Source: Jacaranda mimosifolia (Eukaryota > Streptophyta > Magnoliopsida > Lamiales > Bignoniaceae). From it: a stretch of DNA of 64,000 nucleotides. Of this stretch, positions 47,729 through 58,822 are shown piece by piece. Position numbers and translations under genes: made by a program. The notes under the pieces are model-generated. The model saw only the letters and a list, made by a program, of their open reading frames with translations. It searched no databases and was not told the DNA's origin. The stretch is taken from the NCBI GenBank assembly GCA_018894105.1, contig CM032123.1, positions 24,405,744-24,469,743 on the forward strand, given 5' to 3'. The first letter of the stretch is position 1, and each line of letters starts with the position of its first letter.

Positions 47729-48721
47729 TAAAGGAGTTGTGAGCCCATGTCTAATAATTGGTAGAACTTATTGGGTCACATACAAAAAGCTAATTAACCT
47801 CTTAGTTAATGGAGCTTAAGAGTTAAACAAAATTGAGCTTAAGAGTTAAACTTGTTTGACTTAAGATTTAAGTCAAATTTGAATTAACTAAATTAAAGTG
47901 TGTAATTTAATTAAAGAGAAGATTAAATTTTGGAGGAAAAATTCAAATGAAAGGCTCATTTTAATTAGCATCTTAATTAATTTGAAATTAGATTTCAAAT
48001 ATAATTAAAATGCACGCAAAATTCAAATGAGGTTTGGATTCAAATTTGCCACCTTGGCACCCCACTTGGCAATCCCCCCTCATGGAAGGTGTGATGCCAC
48101 CTTGGCATCACACCATCCAACATCTATATATAGATATAGAGAGAGAGGATCGGCCATCATTGTGAAAGATGTGAAGAATTAGATTCTTCCACTATTCCCT
48201 CCAAAACTCCCTTTCAAAACATTGCTTCATGTGTTGAAGCTTTGTTCTCTCTTATTCTCCTACCTCAAAAATTGGCCTTCACCATTGATATTCTACTGAT
48301 TTTTTTCCATCTAAGAGTGAGTGGAATTTGGAGGATCAATTTGTGTGTGGATCATATCAATAGAGGTAAAACATTTGATTTGCTAACTTTAGAGATCTGC
48401 TCACTTGCTGAATTTTTTCCAAGCGATCTAGATCGAGTTTTGCTCTGAATTTTTTATAGCATTTTTCTAAAAGAGTTGAGAACTTCCAGATTCTTTTTCA
48501 TGATTTTTTGAGTGTACTAACCAAGGCAAAAGTTACTATTTCTCCGCTGTACCAAAGTCTGGCAGAATCTGGATTGGTGAAGTGTTCACCCTTGAGACCT
48601 TGGAAATTTGCTTTTTGAGGTAACACTCCAACTAAATCTGAATTCCTATCATGAATAGATCTTTGGTAGGCTATAAGCACTAGTTAATTTGAGCTTTTGA
48701 AGTTTTGATTATTGGATCCTA

Positions 48722-49870
48722 ACCTTCACATAGTACCCATTGGTTGCAAGTGGATCTATAAGGGAAAGCTAGGAGTCGATGGAGAGGTAATGACCTTTAA
48801 GGCGCAACTAGTGGCAAAGGGTTACACTCAAATACCGGTATTGATTTCAAAAAAACCTTTTCATCGGTCACTCTGCCTAAGTCCATTTGGATTTTACTTG
48901 CCATAGCCACATATTATGACTATGAGATATGACAAATGGATGTGAAACTACTTTCCTCAATGAAACATTGAAGAAGAAATCTATATGAAGCAACCACTAG
49001 GTTTTACATCCAAAGAAAGTGAGCAAAAACTTTACTAACTCGAGATATCCATTTAAGGACTCAAACAGGCATCCCGAACTTGGAATATACATGAAAAAAA
49101 ACTTTTGTGTGCAAGAAGGCTAGTGGGAATAGAGTACATTTTATTGTGCTTTATGTCGATGACATTCTTCTCATTAGGAATGAGAGAGAAATGTTATAGT
49201 GTGCTAAAATATGGTTATCTACTCAATTCTCCATGAAAGGTTTGGGAGAAGCATCCTACGTATTAGGAATACATATCTATAGAGATAGATCGAGGAGGAT
49301 GCTGGGGCTTTCCTAAATCTCGTACATTGACAAGATAATAAAGAGGTTTAGTATGGAAGAATCTAAGAAGGGATTCCTTCCTATGGGATACGCTCTTCAT
49401 CACTCCAAATCTATGGCCCCTAAGATGGAGGAAGAAAGATGTAGGATGTCCCACATACCTTATGCATCCACTATTAGGAGCAAAATGTATGCAGTTCAAT
49501 GTACAAGACCGGATGTAGAACATGCTCTAAGTGTTATGAGCCATTTCCAATCCAACCCCGGTGAAAGTCACTGGATGACTGTTAAAGCAATCCTTAAGTA
49601 CTTGAGAAGGACTAAGGATTTGTTTTTTGGTATATGACAATGGAGAATTGAAACCCAAGGAGTTTTCAGATTCTAGTTTTCAATCCGATATAGATGACCT
49701 AAAATCCACTTTGGGATTTAAATTTTGCCTCAATGACGGTGTAGTAAGTTGGAAGAGTTTCAAACAAGATACCATGACCGATTTAACCACCGAGGTGAAA
49801 TACATTGCTGTTTTAAAAATTGTAAAGAAAGGTGTTTGGATTGAAGCTTCATCTAAGAGTTGGATGTAGT
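48722..49870 (+). pseudogene. Copia A RT and RNase H (downstream part of A pol)
   Basis: The segment starts inside RT at VPIGCKWIYKGKLGVDGEV (48738). The palm motif LYVDDILLI is present (YVDD at 49152-49163). EESKKGFLPMGYALHHSKSM and RMSHIPYASTIRSKMYAVQC follow from 49353. RNase H reads FQSDIDDLKSTLGFKFCLND and TTEVKYIA at 49627-49869. The N-terminal RT portion is missing at the C junction, and frameshifts separate the blocks. Confidence 0.87.
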
Positions 49871-50134
49871 GCCTAGCGTGTATGAGTCTATAGTTGTCTT
49901 TTGAAGACAACTTTAGACTTGAGCCAAGATTTCATCAGTGATCCAAACACAGATAAATGTGTTATAATTTGATATATGATATCAATTGATAGAGACAATA
50001 TCTGAGTGGAAACAGTTGCCTCAGAAGAGAATATAGAAGAACTACTGTCTTAACTCATAAATGCAAAAGGTCTTTGAAGGACTTCTTGAGAAATGAACGG
50101 CTATGGGGAATTAGCGTTATGGCAAGTAGGAGAT
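49871..50134 (+). other. Copia A pol tail and polypurine tract
   Basis: Degenerate end of RNase H, then GGCAAGTAGGAGAT (50121-50134) directly before the LTR start TGTTGG. It matches the PPT of B. Confidence 0.8.
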
Positions 50135-50983
50135 TGTTGGAATAGTGCCCCGCAAGCCAATTAGATTGGCATGTAAATTATTTCACTTGTGATATGATCT
50201 TGATTGAGTGATACTCATTTTACATGGCCATCTTCCTCTTATGCTTATATTACTTCACTAGCATTTGGTTGAAGCCCTTAGATCACACAAGACTACGAGA
50301 CTTGGTCAGTACACTTGGTGATGATCATGAAATAAGTCTCACATGGTCGTGATCTTAAATATCCCAAGTTATAGAATTTTATGAGACAAAGTATCTAAGA
50401 TTCGGATTGACTTGCACTAACAATGCATAAATCTAAGGGTTGGATATTGCTCTATTTCATGAGCAAGCCATATAAGATATGGGTGCATGTTAGTGGATGC
50501 TTGTTAGATAACAAGTTCACTAGAGGCCCACATGGAGAATCTACTAGATAGCTGTAGTGACAAGTTCTCTTGCTTACGTTAGTGCATATTCTTAGTCCTT
50601 TGACCTGATTATCCATGGTAACCTTATGTTTAGGTCCTCATGCTTTGACTCTTCCTTGACCACTTATCCGGTCTTTTGGGTTGAGGTTGGGTATGAGCTA
50701 CTTAGACATGGAGGTTTATGAGATCTAAGATGAGATTTGACTCCTCATCGTTGTGAAGGGCGAGTGCATCTCCTATTTATTCTTTAATGATCGATTCCCA
50801 AAAATCCTTCCGCAAGGTAGTATGATAATTTGGAAAAGAGGTTTTCCAAAGATGAGGTCTTAAAGGGGAATCGAACATTGGAATAGAGACATTGTATCCA
50901 GGCTATTTCGGATTTGACAAATATCTTGCCCTAAGCCTCTTTTGGAAGATAGGAGATGAAAGGACCATATTTGGATGGGAAAT
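50135..50983 (+). repeat. 3' LTR of copia A, first part
   Basis: It starts TGTTGGAATAGTGCCCCGC and aligns with 23333 onward. It is interrupted at GAAAT (50979-50983) by element D and continues at 61775. Confidence 0.9.
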
Positions 50984-53843
50984 TATAACACCCTTAGAAG
51001 TACTAATTTGATATAAGTTATTGCCATTATTTTTATTTTTTCATGAATTTTAATTTATTTTGTATTTTAAAGTTTTTGGGGTCAATCCGTAATTTTTGAA
51101 AACTTGATTGAACAAAACCTAGAAACTTTAGGACCTAGAAACTTTAGGTTGCATGGCTAATACTTTGAGTCAAATGGGGACTTGTTATATTTTCTAATCC
51201 TTGGGCTTGATTGAGGACTAGCCAAAAGTTTGGGGCTAGATTGTAATTAAGAAAAGAGGGCTAATATAAATATAGGACATTTCATTTAGCACCCCATTTC
51301 TTCTTCAACTTTAATCGCGGCACCCTTCTTTTTCTCTCCAGCGAATCCTATCGGTGATGCACCCTAAATCTCAAACTACTACGACTGTCTTTTTTCCCTT
51401 GGCCTCAACATCATATCCATACCACATGCACACCCAAACTCCGATGAACCATTGAAAAATGATAGGGCCGAACTGAGCAATGGCAAGACCATAGATCTAG
51501 GCAGTGGGTTTTGGAGCTTCCAATTGGAGGATCGATGTGATGCGCTTGCATTTGAAGATTAGAGAGACGTCGACGACGGGATTTGAAGAGGAACTCAATG
51601 CTGTGAGCGACGGGGCAGCAACTTTGGGGCTTTAATTGAAGGTCTTCCCGATGGATAAATGGATAATTGAAGGGTATGTTGGGTAGCTCTTGTTGAGAGG
51701 AGTAATTTGGTGGTGGTTTTGGACATCTCCAGCAGTGGTGCTTGGATAGTAGCACATCTTCGTCGCGACGATCGTGATGGTGCTCTTCATTTGTGGTTTC
51801 AGGACTCCGATAATTGGATCGTGAATAAAGGATTGGGATGAAATATGGATATCTATACATATATATGTTGTACTATGATTTCCTTAAACCTTGTATTATG
51901 AAGAATTAATACATGATTGACATATAAATTCCCATGCATGGATTATGACATAGCATAATGGGCCCAGATTCTGTATTATTAAATGATAAGTTTGTATTAA
52001 TCGAGTTAATTAAGAGATTAAATTGTGATTTTATGAAATTGGACCCTAAGTAATGACAATTGGGTTATTTGAGGTAATATGAGACTAAAATTCGAAACAT
52101 TCATGTGTTGTTATATGCTTAATGAACTTGGATTGTGCTATTTTATGTTAATTTTGGGATTTATTGAGTTCATCGGAAGAGAAAATATTAATTTTATGTA
52201 TTTGAGACCAAGTGGCAACAATTGGGTTAATTATGACAATTAGGCTATTATTGTCGACTTGGGATAACGTTATAAGGTTAATTATGTAGATTTAAGGACT
52301 GGATTTCATTATTTTACTAGAATTGATGGAAAACCCGTAATTAGTTTTGTGATAGAGGCTAGATTAGCATCTTCTGTACTAATCGTACCATAAATATTAT
52401 ATTGGCCGAGAAATTAGTGATTTTAGACTGCTAATGGAGTAATTATAATTATTAAGAGTTAGTAGAGTTGAATGAAGAATTGATTGTGAATATACCCCTT
52501 TTGGTTAGGTGACGATGAAGTGGGCCCTACAGACTAATATATTGCTATAATTGCTGACCGTGATTGCTCTCTCTGGGACTACGGAGGTGAGGGTTTTCCA
52601 ACCTAGCACTTTTTCATATCAATCTGATATCGTGATAAACCCCTATGAGGGTTTCTGTTCTGACTGTATCGTGTTTATTGAAATCCGTATATTGCTTGAA
52701 ATCTCAATTGTTATCTGTTATCTGATATGTACACCCCTGTAAAGGTTATCGCTTGTTATTGATTCTGAATCCTGTTCATTCTGGCATTTAGAGCTCTTAT
52801 TGTGTTATTTATTTTTCATCCTTTGTGCTCTACTGCCTTGCCGGCTTACCCCGTATTTCTTGTTAGCTCCTTATAAAAGTGTTGGTTTTTAAAGAAATCT
52901 TGTCGGTCTAGTGTTCTATTGTATTTTTCCTTGTTGACATACTTTGTAACCCTGAAATGGCCTTGCCGGCCAATGTACTGTGTATACTGAATGTTTTAGA
53001 TTTGTATCTTCTTATATTTATGTTTATTGTCTTAAAAAGTTAAATTTTTATATGTTGGCATTATATCATATCAACCCATAGGGACGCCCTTGGGAAGTTC
53101 AACCCAGAGGGACGCCATGGGAAGTTGGGCGGCGACAGGTCTTCTGACTTACAGGTAGTTGGAGGTAGCAAACTGTGAGTGGCGGTATCCAGCATGCGGT
53201 TGTCCATGCCATATAGCAAGTTGTTACACGATGAGTTGAGTGCTCTAGCAATAGAGCGATAAGGAAATCTTGTTTGTGCTATACCGTGCCGGTAGTAGCG
53301 ATTACATGTTGATCTAGGAGTGATAAGGTCAGAATGACCAATAGTCTATTAAAATTGTTATCATGAGTACTATGTTGTATTATTGATTCGATCTGAAAAG
53401 TTTTGTCTATTACCAAAATTGGTTTAATGATTGTTGTATCTTAATAGTTTCCCTTGAATCTTGTCGTTTCTTTTCCCTCACTACGTCCTTAGGACTTACC
53501 CTCTTTGTTATTCTTCATTTTTCCCAGATAGAACTCTGTGAGAAGAAGGAGCTTGTGGTGGTCTGAAAAGTGTATTTTGCAATAGATTAGGTGTTATGAT
53601 TGTATATATAGACTACACCTGATCGAGACAGTTATCTAAAGGATATTATGTGAATATGTGTAATCAAATTAAGACACCTGGTATTTACATATTTCACGCC
53701 ATGAAGTGATCCTTTGGGTTTGTATCAGTTGTTTTCCTTTGAGTTGGTTAAATTCTGGATTCCCTAGTTATCATTTGATTTATATTTCAAGCTAGAATTG
53801 GTGGCACTTTAGCTTAGGAGTTATCCTGAGATAGGGGTGCTAT
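50984..53843 (+). repeat. 5' LTR of gypsy D
   Basis: It begins TATAACACCC (TG changed to TA) and ends GGGGTGCTATG, five bases before the PBS. TATA box TATAAATA at 51265-51272. A 16 bp tandem duplicate (CCTAGAAACTTTAGGA) near 51118-51150 is absent from the 3' LTR. No coding region. Confidence 0.88.
51265..51272 (+). promoter_or_regulatory. TATA box in gypsy D 5' LTR
   Basis: TATAAATA, also present in the 3' LTR at 59091-59098, followed within 40 bases by a pyrimidine-rich CTTCTTCAACTTT stretch. Confidence 0.5.
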
Positions 53844-53848
53844 GGAGG

Positions 53849-53860
53849 TGGTATCAGAGC
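53849..53860 (+). other. Gypsy D primer-binding site
   Basis: TGGTATCAGAGC, complementary to initiator methionine tRNA, five bases after the LTR end. Confidence 0.88.
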
Positions 53861-54220
53861 CCAGGTTTGACGATGACCTAGGTGAATAGGTATGAAGAGG
53901 GTATATGACGAGTCTGTAGAAAGTAGGGGATTGCATCTAGAATAGCCGACTAGTTGATAGTCTTCACTTCCAAAACGAACATTGGAGATTGAAAATCTTT
54001 CTGTGGTTAAGAAAGAATTGTGGATGAGATTAGGGAAATATTGAAAGTTCTTATGTAGACCTTTAATGATTTAACTTATGTTATAATGGACTTGGTTAAT
54101 TTGTCAAATAACTTATAATTATATTTGAAAGATTAAAATTTTGATGCTAACTTTAGATGTCATTGTGAAATTTGACCACAGCAAGTTAAGAAGGAATTAA
54201 GGACGATTTAGAAAAAGATA

Positions 54221-55330
54221 ATGGCATCCCATGAAGGTTCTGATATACTTGACCCACCTCGAATAGGCCGGTAGGGGAGAGGGAGACCGCCCAGCACATG
54301 AGCTACCATAAATCATGTTCCTAAGTAGAGAGCACCAGCCGGTCCAGAAACTCTGACAGAAGATGAGGTTTCACGGACCCCTCAGGCTAATCAACTAGAT
54401 GTGGGCTAACCAACAGAGCCTATGTTCCAGATGTGGCAATAATTTATGCCGTTTTGCCAACAAAAGGGACAGGGTAATCAAGCAAGGAATATTAAAGATC
54501 ATGTAGAAGACCAAGCTTTAGAACGGTTCCTCCAATTGCAACCCCCAAAATTCCTAGGGAAACTTGATGATAGAAAAGCTGAGATATAGGTTAAAAGCTT
54601 GGACAAGATATTTGGAACTTGCGTAACCCAGATGAGTAGAAGATCCAATATGCTACATTTCTATTGGAAGGTCCTGCACATAACTGGTGGCAAATAGTTG
54701 ATCATAGGTGAACCGCAGAGGGAATACATCGAACTTGGGAAAACTTCACCTGGTAGTTTATGGAAAAATATATACTAGTGGTGACCAAGCATGCAGGGGA
54801 AAGAGAATTCATGGAATTAATCTGAGGAACATCATCCGTTAGTTAGTATGAAGCCACATTTAGTTGGTTGATTCAATATGCACCTCATGTACTTGCAGAT
54901 GAGGAGAGATAGATTTGAAAATTAATAGAGGGATTATGGCCAAAACTTAGGCGGGCCCTTCTCTTATGTGATTTTTTAAGCTTCAACCTGTAGTAGGTAA
55001 AGCGCTATAGATAGAATCAAACCCACGGGAGATCAAAAAGATCGAAGATAAAGGGCGAAAGGAGATGTTACCACCTGGCCGGCAGAACAATCTTGTGAAA
55101 AAATAGCCAAAGTTACAGACTGGGGGCATTAACCATCGAGTTTATTAGACCGGCGGAGCCACGAATCCGGCAACAAAGACGTGTGGATTTTATCGAAAAC
55201 TAAGCCATAATGAATTAGAGTGCTGGAAAAAGCAGAGCAGATGTATAATTTGTGGCAGTGATCAACATCTTATCAAGGATTGTCCTAATCTAAGAAGACT
55301 AGCCTCCACAGAGAGAGGAAAATAAGTTGT
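54221..55330 (+). pseudogene. Gypsy D gag
   Basis: The likely ATG is at 54221 (MASHEGSDI). The capsid region near 54650-54710 reads YATFLLEGPAHNWWQIV, the conserved retrotransposon gag block. The zinc knuckle CIICGSDQHLIKDC (55242-55283) is complete (CX2CX4HX4C). Several stops and shifts interrupt the frame between these points. Confidence 0.83.
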
Positions 55331-55399
55331 AAGAACTAGTGGGAAGCTAAAAGTCCAAGCACGTACATATGCTCTGATTGGAGAAGAAGCGCCCGATCC

Positions 55400-56457
55400 T
55401 TCTGAAGTGGTTGAAGGTACAATTTCTATTCTTGGATTAATGGAAATGCCTCATATGATCCTGGTGCTCCGCATTCTTTTATATCTGCCACTATGTCTGA
55501 AAAATTGAAAATGCAACTCGAAATCATGACCTATCAAATAGAAGTTCAGATACCCTTGGGAATGGGGTTACTGATAGATGTCATGTATCGAGATTGCCCA
55601 TGACGATGGAGTATATCTAGCAAATCTTATACAAATGCCTATACAAGGATATGATTTGATCCTTGGAATGGATCGGCTATATAAACATCAGGCACAGGTG
55701 AATTATTACACCAAGTGCATTACTCTTGGGGATAAGATACCAATACCAACTCACCATTCCGTAAATAACACTTCCCCAATACTAATTATATCTGCACTAG
55801 AAGCTAAGAAGATTTTGATGAAAGGTGGACAATGGATTCTTGGCGTATCTTACGAACAAGTCTCGAGATATAGTTAAGATTAAGGAATTAGAAGTGGTAG
55901 CTGAGTACTTGGAAGTATTTCTAGAAGAATTGAGCTCGTTACCCCCTGATAGAGAAATAGAATTCGTAATTCACACTCTTCCAGGGGCAACACCTTTCTC
56001 CAAGACTCCTTATCGAATGGCACCTGTAGAGCTTAAAGAGTTGAATACCCAACTTCAAGAGCTATTGGAAAAGAAATTCATAAGACCTAGCATTTCTCCT
56101 TGGAGAGCCCCTATATTATTTGTCAAGAAAAAGGATGGATCCCTAAGGATGTGCATTGATTATTGGGAGTTAAATAAAGTTACGATCAAGAATAAATACC
56201 CCTTATCACATCTGGAAGAATTATTTGATCTTTTACAAGGATCTACAATCTTCTCAAAGTTAGATTTGAGACAAGGGTATTACCAGTTGAAAATAAGAGA
56301 AGAAGATGTCCTGAAGACCGCATTCAACTCTAGATATGGTCACTTTGAATTTGTAGTAATGTCGTTTGGTCTAACCAATGCTCCAACAACATTTATGGAC
56401 TTGATACATCGGGTGTTTCGACCATATCTAGACCAATTTTGGTCTACCCATAGATGA
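55400..56457 (+). pseudogene. Gypsy D protease and first part of RT
   Basis: The protease active site reads DPGAPHSFIS (55457-55486), with Ser of DSG replaced by Pro. GYDLILGMDRLYKHQAQVNY follows at 55650. RT opens at 55825 in another frame: [77 protein letters not shown] and [18 protein letters not shown] frameshift ends the frame just before the IDD palm motif, which is readable in the next frame at about 56450. Confidence 0.88.
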
Positions 56458-57560
56458 TATTTTGGTGTACTCCAAGACCAGAGAAAAGCATATAAAACAC
56501 TTTCACTTAGTCCTTAAAACTTTAAAGGAGCATCAGTTGAATGCCAAATTTAGTAGGTGTGAGTTTTGGATAGAAAAAGTGGCATTGTTGGGACATATTA
56601 TATCTTAAGACGGGATAGAGGTTGATTCCTCTAAGATAGAGGTGATAGTCAACTGGAAAAGACCTAAAACTGTAATGGAAGTTCATAGTTTCTTAGGGCT
56701 TGCTGGCTACTACTGAAGATTTGTGCAAGACTTCTCTATAATAGCTGGCCATTTGACTAAGTTAACTCAGAAAGATCGACCATTTGACTGGGACGACAGT
56801 TGTGAAGGGAGTTTCCAAGACCTAAAGAATAGATTGATGACAGCTCTAATTTTGGTCATTCCAGAAGGATTAGAAGGATTCTCATGTTCACCGACACTTA
56901 TAAAGAAGGGCTTGGATGTGTGTTGATATAGAAAAGGCGAGTTATCACCTATGCATCTAGAAAATTGAAACCATACGAGGAGAACCACCCAACTCATGAT
57001 TTGGAGTTGGTTGCAGTAATTTTTGCCCTAACAAAATGAAGGCATTACCTTTATGGAGCTACGTTTGAGGTATATACTGGTCATAAGAGCCTCAAGTATC
57101 TACACTCCTAAAAAGGCTTGAATATGCGACAACGAAGATAGATGGAGTTTCTAGAGGACTATGACTTCTCCATTATTTACGACCTGGGAAAAGCGAATGT
57201 GGAGCAAATGTATTAAGTCGAAAGGTCAAAATAGCCCACATGCTGAAAAGAGAAACACCAGAAAGTTCTGGAGTAGATGTGGTGGTTAGAATGAAACAAC
57301 GAGGCTGGATCGTATGAGTAAAGGTACAACCAAAGCTATATGATGAGATACGATGAGCTCAGGCTAATGATAGATGGATATTGAAGCAGAAAGAAGCAGT
57401 TGGGAGTTTTGAAAAGTTCAAAATCAGTATAGATGGTCAAGGCACTCTTTTATTCCGCCAGAGAATATGTGTGCCTAGAGAGATAAGGGGAAAACTATTG
57501 GAAGAGTCACACAAAGTAAGATATGCAGTATATCTGGGATGAACGAAGATGTATCAGGAC
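56458..57560 (+). pseudogene. Gypsy D rest of RT and RNase H
   Basis: After the frameshift, [17 protein letters not shown] and the thumb text LNAKFSRCEFWIEKVALLGH are readable, then FLGLAGYY and the QKDRPFDWDDSCEGSFQDLK connection at 56770. RNase H follows in broken frames. The integrase zinc region begins near 57500 with TKMYQDLKK; the first His of the HHCC finger appears as Tyr. Confidence 0.8.
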
Positions 57561-58292
57561 TTGAAGAAATAGTTCTGCTGGAATGGGATGAAAAATGATG
57601 TAGCAGAATATGTGAAAAAATGCTTGACTTGCCAATTAGTGAAAGCAGAGCACCAACAACCATCAGGGTTGTTACAACTACTTCCTATCCCTGACTGGAA
57701 ATGGGAGCAGGTGATAATGGACTTTGTGCCTAGTCTACTGACGGTTAGAGGGGGATATGACAGTGTCTGGGTGATAGTGGACCATTTAACAAATTCAGCA
57801 CATTTTCTACCAGTCGAAATGGACTACAAGGTTGAGAAACGGGCAGAATTATACCTCAGGGAGATTGTCAGATTACACAAAATTTTGATTAGTATTGTAT
57901 CCAATCGGGACCCAAAGTTCACTGCTAGACTTTGGAAAAGTTTGCAGAAACATTTGGGAACAAGGTTACAATTCAGTTCAACCACCCATCCACATACTAA
58001 TGGACAATCAGAAAGGGTTATTCGGATTTTTGAAGACATGCTGAGAGCTTGTGTTTTGGATTTTGGTGGGAGTTGGATTCGATATCTGCCTCTAATTGAA
58101 TTTGCTTACAATAACTGTTATCAGTCTGTTATTCAAATGGCACCGTACGAAGTACTGTATGGACGGAAGTGTCAGTCTCCATTGTATTGGCATCTGGCAG
58201 AGTACAAAGGTACCATCAACAAGTCTACGGGAACTATAAAACCTGAATTGATTCAAGGAACAATCGAGAAGATACAAATCATTAAGTAACAT
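57561..58292 (+). pseudogene. Gypsy D integrase core
   Basis: The longest intact pol frame in the window, 57588-58289: EYVKKCLTCQLVKAEHQQPS (the CC of the zinc finger), then the catalytic residues in IMDFV, SNRDPKF and NGQSERVIR, so the DDE triad is intact. PYEVLYGRKCQSPLYW follows. The frame ends at a stop at 58287. Confidence 0.9.
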
Positions 58293-58811
58293 ATGAAGGC
58301 TACCCAGGATCGATAGAAAAGTTATGCAGATAATCGGAGGAAAGATTTGGAATTTGAAATTAGTGAATGAGTGTTTCTCAAAGTATCACTGAGGAAAGAG
58401 GTCAGAAGAATCGGTAAAGGCTGAAAGTTGAGTCCAAGGTATGTCGAGCTTTATGAAATAAGTGAAAGAGTCGGACCAGTGGTGTACCGTCTCATGCAAC
58501 CCCAGGACCTAATGGGAATACATGACGTCTTCCATGTGTCACAATTTCAAAAATACTACCCTGACCCATCTCATATCATATCACTTGAGTGCTTGCAAGT
58601 GAAAGGTGATCTAACCTATGAGGAACAGTCAGTATGTATCCTGGATTGGCAATTTCGAGAGCTTAGAAATTGGAAAATTCCCCAAGTGAAAGTGCTATGG
58701 TGCAACCACAATGTGGAAGAAGCCATGTGGGAGCAAGAAGATCTCATGCGCCAACGGTATCTCGAACTTTTCCAGTATTCAGGTGAGAATCTGGGGACCA
58801 GATTCTTTTGA
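58293..58811 (+). pseudogene. Gypsy D integrase C-terminus with chromodomain-like tail
   Basis: The frame 58428-58811 reads YEISERVGPVVYRLMQPQDL, then HDVFHVSQFQKYYPDPSHII, YEEQSVCILDWQFRELRN, VKVLWCNHNVEEAMWEQEDL and a final RYLELF. This matches the Tekay-type tail, where a degenerate chromodomain is thought to direct integration to heterochromatin. A stop-containing stretch (58293-58427) separates it from the core. Confidence 0.87.
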
Positions 58812-58822
58812 GGGAGGAGGTC
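58811..58822 (+). other. Polypurine tract of gypsy D
   Basis: AGGGAGGAGGTC lies directly before the 3' LTR start TGTAACACCC. Confidence 0.85.

Larger units (their letters stand above)
39022..48721 (+). mobile_element. Ty1/copia element C, with both outer ends missing
   Basis: Order: 5' LTR remnant 39022-39710, PBS, leader, gag, protease, integrase, RT, RNase H, PPT, 3' LTR 45657-48721. It is the same family as A and B. The 5' LTR keeps only its last ~690 bp and the 3' LTR lacks its last ~16 bp. No target duplication is visible, and part of A is missing between the two junctions. Confidence 0.85.
45657..48721 (+). repeat. 3' LTR of copia C, with internal insertion and truncated end
   Basis: It begins TGTTAGAATAGCGCC and matches the other family LTRs, with a TATA box at 48125-48132. 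An insertion of about 1060 bp occupies 46672-47728 at a point where the other LTRs are continuous (GATATTCAA...GAGTTGTGAGCCC). The LTR stops at GGATCCTA, about 16 bp short of the end seen at 39710, and A's RT text follows. Confidence 0.85.

Noticed and set aside
51411..51860. 149-codon minus-strand frame in the D 5' LTR
   Set aside because: The matching part of the 3' LTR (59250-59700) breaks the frame, no domain is visible, and it lies in LTR leader sequence.
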